Source: Nautilus pompilius
Lineage: Eukaryota; Mollusca; Cephalopoda; Nautilida; Nautilidae
Assembly (NCBI GenBank): GCA_018389105.1
Contig: JACATO010000684.1
Span: forward strand, 248,001 to 312,000
DNA length: 64,000 bases
Direction: 5' to 3'
The stretch's first letter is position 1, and each line of letters opens with the position of its first letter. A program made the translations under genes and the position numbers. Under the pieces are notes generated by a model. It did not search any database, had not been told where the DNA came from, and was given only the letters and a program-made list of their open reading frames with translations. Shown piece by piece: positions 60,644 through 64,000 of this stretch.

Positions 60644-61668
60644 GTATGTGGGAGAAATGTTTGAGTGATTTTGCCGCATCACAATAAAATGGATCCTGAA
60701 GCTAATGCTTCTGTGTCTCCTGTGACCTTTCTCTCATGAAACAGTATTTGTCATACAATTGGGGCACTTGGTATAAGATCATCATATCCCTTAAAATTCT
60801 CAAAATGGAAAACATTGATGTTCCAATTTTAATAGACATATAAGACAAATAATTGACTGCAGAATCATATTGTAGAACTAACTTTTTTCCTTACATGCTA
60901 AGCCTTGTGCCATTTGCAAAGTTTTTCTATTGTTTCAGGAATATGCACTTTCAGAGTTTAACTAAATTGGAATTTACGAAACATCTTCTCTAAGTGAAGA
61001 ATATTTCCACGTGTTACTTCAGCAGCAGCATGGTAACAGATTTCTTTTACACCCTCCTCTGCTGATTTAAAGTGCCCTCTCAGGGCCTTTTCTTCCAAAT
61101 TTTTGATTTAATTGTTTCCACTCTTGACATTTTCCTTAACTCACTCATATATTCCTCATTGTGGCATTCTGTCTGGGTTGCGGTGGGAAATCTCCTCTTG
61201 GTCCAAAAACAGATTCTTGTAACCAAGCCGACTTTAACGAGCTAACAGAGTGTGGAACAAGCAACATGCAGCTGGCTGGCATAGGTCTTCACAGTTGTAT
61301 TTCTAGGATGAGGGATACCACATTTTTATACTCAGCACCTCAACTACAAAACACCAAACCGTCTGATAGGCAGAACAGTGATTAGAAGTAGACCGTAGTA
61401 AACAGATGGAAGCCGTTAGCTAGCTGGCTGGATTAGCAGCAAATAGATTATTAGAAAAAAAAGAAAGTCACCTCTCGCTGTTTTTGTTGTCATGGTTATT
61501 ACGGAGACTGAACTATCAGTGTTGCTACAATGATAGATTTCTGCTGGCATCTGCCTGCACCGGAGTACATAGGGTTATATAATGGGTGAAATAAAGGTGC
61601 TTGTGCCGAGCAGATGTGATTTTTTTCTGGTTGCAAGGAGCCTGTCTCATCTTCTCATTGTTTTGTAG
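60644..61668. other. Cadherin intron 10
   Basis: A 1.0-kb intron following a phase-2 donor. A 74-codon frame at 61161-61385 has no recognised domain and no splice support. No element was recognised. Confidence 0.6.
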
Positions 61669-62078
61669 GCTGTTTGACCGTGAGAAGAAGAGCTTTTACA
61701 GCTTTGAAGTTGTTGCCAGAGATGGAGGACCTTATGGACCACGAAGTGCAGCCGTCCTGGTGAATGTCACCATCAAAGACATCAATGACAATGCTCCCGT
61801 GTTCCAAGAAATACCCTATCGGAAAAATGTCAGCAGCAATTTGAATGTAAACGTATTCATTCTCACGGTAAAAGCTGAAGACCCTGACGAAGGTGTGAAT
61901 TCAGAACTCCATTATTCTTTTGGGCTTGGATCAGACCGTATTTCTCAGAGGTACTTTCAGATTAATTCCAGAACAGGGGAGATAACTACCAAGGAACGTC
62001 TCAATTCTGGTGCTCTTGGTTATCATAACATCCGAGTGGTTGCCTCCGATCGTGGTTCTCCACCCCGAAGCACAACAG
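61669..62078 (+). CDS. Cadherin exon 11: EC repeat, linker DINDNAPVF, atypical next repeat
   Basis: 410 bases; acceptor GTTTTGTAG|GCTGTT and donor ACAACAG|GTATGG; phase 2 in, phase 1 out. It encodes LFDREKKSFYSFEVVARDGG, linker DINDNAPVF, then the next repeat with the unusual start YRKNVSSNLNVNVFILTV (no PEN-type Glu), DPDEGVNSELHYSF, YFQINSRTGEITT and VVASDRGSPPRSTTG. The strand-A calcium Glu is missing, and the linker that follows in the next exon is also degenerate. Confidence 0.95.
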
Positions 62079-63394
62079 GTATGGGAATTATGCATGGCAT
62101 GACAGCCCTTACTAGTACAGATTTATAACTGGAAATTTGGCAGAATGTATTTAGAATTGTAATAAAAAATAAGAACGGGGGCGAACACTGAGAATGTTTG
62201 AAACGAGATATTTATTCTCAGCTCCCCACACCTGTAGATTGAAGAGAAGTGAAAGTTGTCCATATAAAATCCTGTACATAAGCAAAAAATTTGAAAATAA
62301 AGAAAAAAGAATCAAGTTTCCACAAAAATGAGTTTCCTCTAAATTCTGTGTCCTTATTTAGCAAATTAATATAAAACAAAGCAAATAAAAGATATTAAAA
62401 GTGTGTATTCAGTTGTTTTATCGACCCAGTCAATCAGATTGTCAGGTCTGTATTATTGAGAATAACCTCGATCAAAAATATGTTACCTTTTTCTATCCAG
62501 TGAGATTTCTGGGGATGCTTTCTTGCCATTAAGCAAGGGAAAATGAATAAAATTGAACCAGTTTACAAATTACTTCAGTTTGCAGGTCCCTTGGACATAG
62601 AACCAAGCAAACTGTAGCCATTTTGGAGTGATCTACTCTTTCTTACTGTGCTCACACACAACCCTGTATCATTTTGAGAACTTACATCAAATTACCTTTG
62701 GGTATCTAACAAGGGAAATCTAGAAGATAAAATTGCTCAGCATAATCTGTGTTTAAAACCTGGAAACATTCTAGTAACTCAGTGCCTCGATGGTCTTCCA
62801 GTCATCGCATATTATACCAATGCTAGCAAAAGTCTGTTCTGGAGGAGAGCTAGGAATGGAGACTCACTGTCTATCAGTTTTCAAGATGATGACATTTATA
62901 GATTTTTTGTTAAACATAAATTGAATTTTTTAGTAGATTTATTACCTCAATCTACCCCAAGCCTTTTCTTTTGTTTTGTTATAGTATTTAGTAGTTTTTT
63001 GTCTGATGTTTAATATGGATAATCTCCAATTCCTTACAGTGTATGCCACATTTGTACCATACTAGAAGACATTTTAAAAATATGTATTTCAGATGGTGGA
63101 AGTTAGTTTAGCACTAGAAAGCCCACCAGAGCTTAGACAAGAGCTAAATTAATGCTATCTGCATAAACTACACTTAATGGTTATTTATTTCATTCATTCA
63201 TAATTCTATTACTAAAAAAATTTTAACTAATTTGTTATAATGCCCACTAGTAACTGTAGATAGGCACAACAAAACAAACCAACATTGTTTGTGTCCACTT
63301 GCTGATGAACCTAATAGTTTTAATTGTTCAGTATATTTAAAATGCCTAAGACCTGAAAATAGTCTAATGTTTTTTTTTTTTAATTATTTTTCAG
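62079..63394. other. Cadherin intron 11
   Basis: A 1.3-kb AT-rich intron ending in a T-rich tract and TTTTTCAG. No element was recognised. Confidence 0.65.
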
Positions 63395-63604
63395 GTGTTG
63401 TAGAAATTCTGGTTGGAAGCGACCAGTCATCCTCTCTGCTTCGATTTAGGAACCACATTTACTCCGCCTCTATCTCCGAGAAAGTGGCCAATAGCACAAC
63501 AGTTGTTACGGTGACAGCAGAACATGTGGGCAGCCCAGCTCTGCCAATCATATATAGTTTTGTTAATGGAAATGAGGATGGCACCTTTGGCATTGATCAT
63601 AATG
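63395..63604 (+). CDS. Cadherin exon 12: EC linker region without DxNDN, next repeat start
   Basis: 210 bases; acceptor ATTTTTCAG|GTGTTG and donor CATAATG|GTAAGT; phase 1 to phase 1. It encodes GVVEILVGSDQSSSLLRF, in which VGSDQ stands where a DxNDN linker is expected, then YSASISEKVANSTTVVTV and YSFVNGNEDGTFGIDHNG. The donor requires a further exon beyond the window, so the gene is incomplete at its 3' side. Confidence 0.92.
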
Positions 63605-64000
63605 GTAAGTACAGTTCTGAGGAAGACCTTGGCAATTTCAGTAATCTGACAATTAATTTCCATTCACGGAGAAGTATTTTTGTTTTGAATGTCATCTGTT
63701 AAAATATCTTTAATGATTACATGGCTATCAAGTGTTGAAAACCACGATTATGGTTTTACAGTTCTCACCAGTTTGAAATAAAATATGAATTTCTGCCATG
63801 ACAGTTTGACCCAGCACCAGAAAAAAAAGCAAGTTTGTACACGATCTACATATTTAACCATCTTTGCTGCTATAAAAACATGTTGCCCAAAGCAACATGA
63901 GGTGGTGGTGGCTGAGGTAGATTATTTTCCCAGGGTCGGGTAATTGGCTGGTCTGACACAGTGTTATCTTCCACTGGTTACATATTTGTCTCTTGCACGT
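63605..64000. other. Start of the next cadherin intron
   Basis: It follows the donor CATAATG|GTAAGT. No acceptor or further exon is seen before the window ends. Confidence 0.65.

Larger units (their letters stand above)
39060..63604 (+). other. Interior of a giant Fat/Dachsous-type cadherin gene (12 exons)
   Basis: Gene-level entry. Seen: twelve exons joined by GT-AG introns (39060-39245, 41033-41263, 45405-45647, 47510-47679, 48363-49470, 50909-51922, 53194-53433, 58328-58462, 59143-59352, 60274-60643, 61669-62078, 63395-63604) encode a continuous chain of about 14 extracellular cadherin repeats of about 100-110 residues each, with LDRE, PEN-type, DxD and DxNDN calcium motifs. Intron phases match at every junction, apart from one apparent base deletion in the first exon. 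Known: tandem EC arrays this long occur in Fat, Dachsous, cadherin-23 and related giant cadherins, which act at the plasma membrane in adhesion, planar polarity and growth control. Inferred: this is the middle of such a protein. No signal peptide, EGF/laminin-G module, membrane helix or stop codon is in the window, so I cannot say which paralogue it is. Nine of eleven internal junctions are phase 1. Confidence 0.93.

Noticed and set aside
1..64000. tRNA and rRNA genes
   Set aside because: I looked for polymerase III A/B-box pairs with cloverleaf potential and for rRNA-like blocks. Only degraded SINE-like fragments were seen; no complete RNA gene can be supported.

Overview
This is a window of animal nuclear DNA. 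It is AT-rich and intron-rich, has canonical GT-AG introns, and carries many DNA transposons. A multi-repeat atypical cadherin gene, Tc1/mariner, Tigger/pogo, hAT and piggyBac-type elements, and a Mutator-like element with a FLYWCH zinc finger together fit an invertebrate, perhaps a lophotrochozoan such as a mollusc. The taxon is inference: no diagnostic sequence was recognised.

The only host gene I can support lies on the + strand of the right-hand 25 kb. Twelve exons (39060-63604) encode an interior stretch of a giant Fat/Dachsous-type cadherin: about 14 extracellular cadherin (EC) repeats, with no signal peptide, membrane segment or stop codon in the window, so the gene runs on at both ends. 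Reading frame and intron phase agree across every junction, except that the first exon (39060-39245) carries an apparent one-base deletion at a run of six A's. Several calcium-binding DxNDN linkers are degenerate.

The introns hold different DNA transposons, all decayed: a Tc1-like copy (39515-40420), a FLYWCH/MULE element with terminal inverted repeats (42878-44802), a Tc1/mariner-like remnant (46310-47115), a 62-bp x 12 minisatellite (49708-50450), a Tigger element containing a TTAA-flanked piggyBac-type MITE and a second Tigger-type MITE (53717-56799), and a deleted Tigger derivative keeping the start of its transposase (59741-60196).

The left-hand 38 kb has no recognisable coding exon. 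It may be a very long upstream intron of the cadherin gene or intergenic DNA. It contains two full-length but broken mariners (22502-23809 and 26014-27278), the second inside a hAT element (24684-27379) that itself sits in a CA microsatellite. It also holds two related deleted Tc1-like copies (near 10.1-10.5 kb and at 37948-38682), an inverted pair of an unnamed interspersed repeat (27686-28612) and a nearly perfect 44-nt-arm hairpin (31949-32055).

I found no convincing new biological system. The items most worth a second look are the exon frameshift, the hairpin, the inverted repeat pair and the nested transposons.
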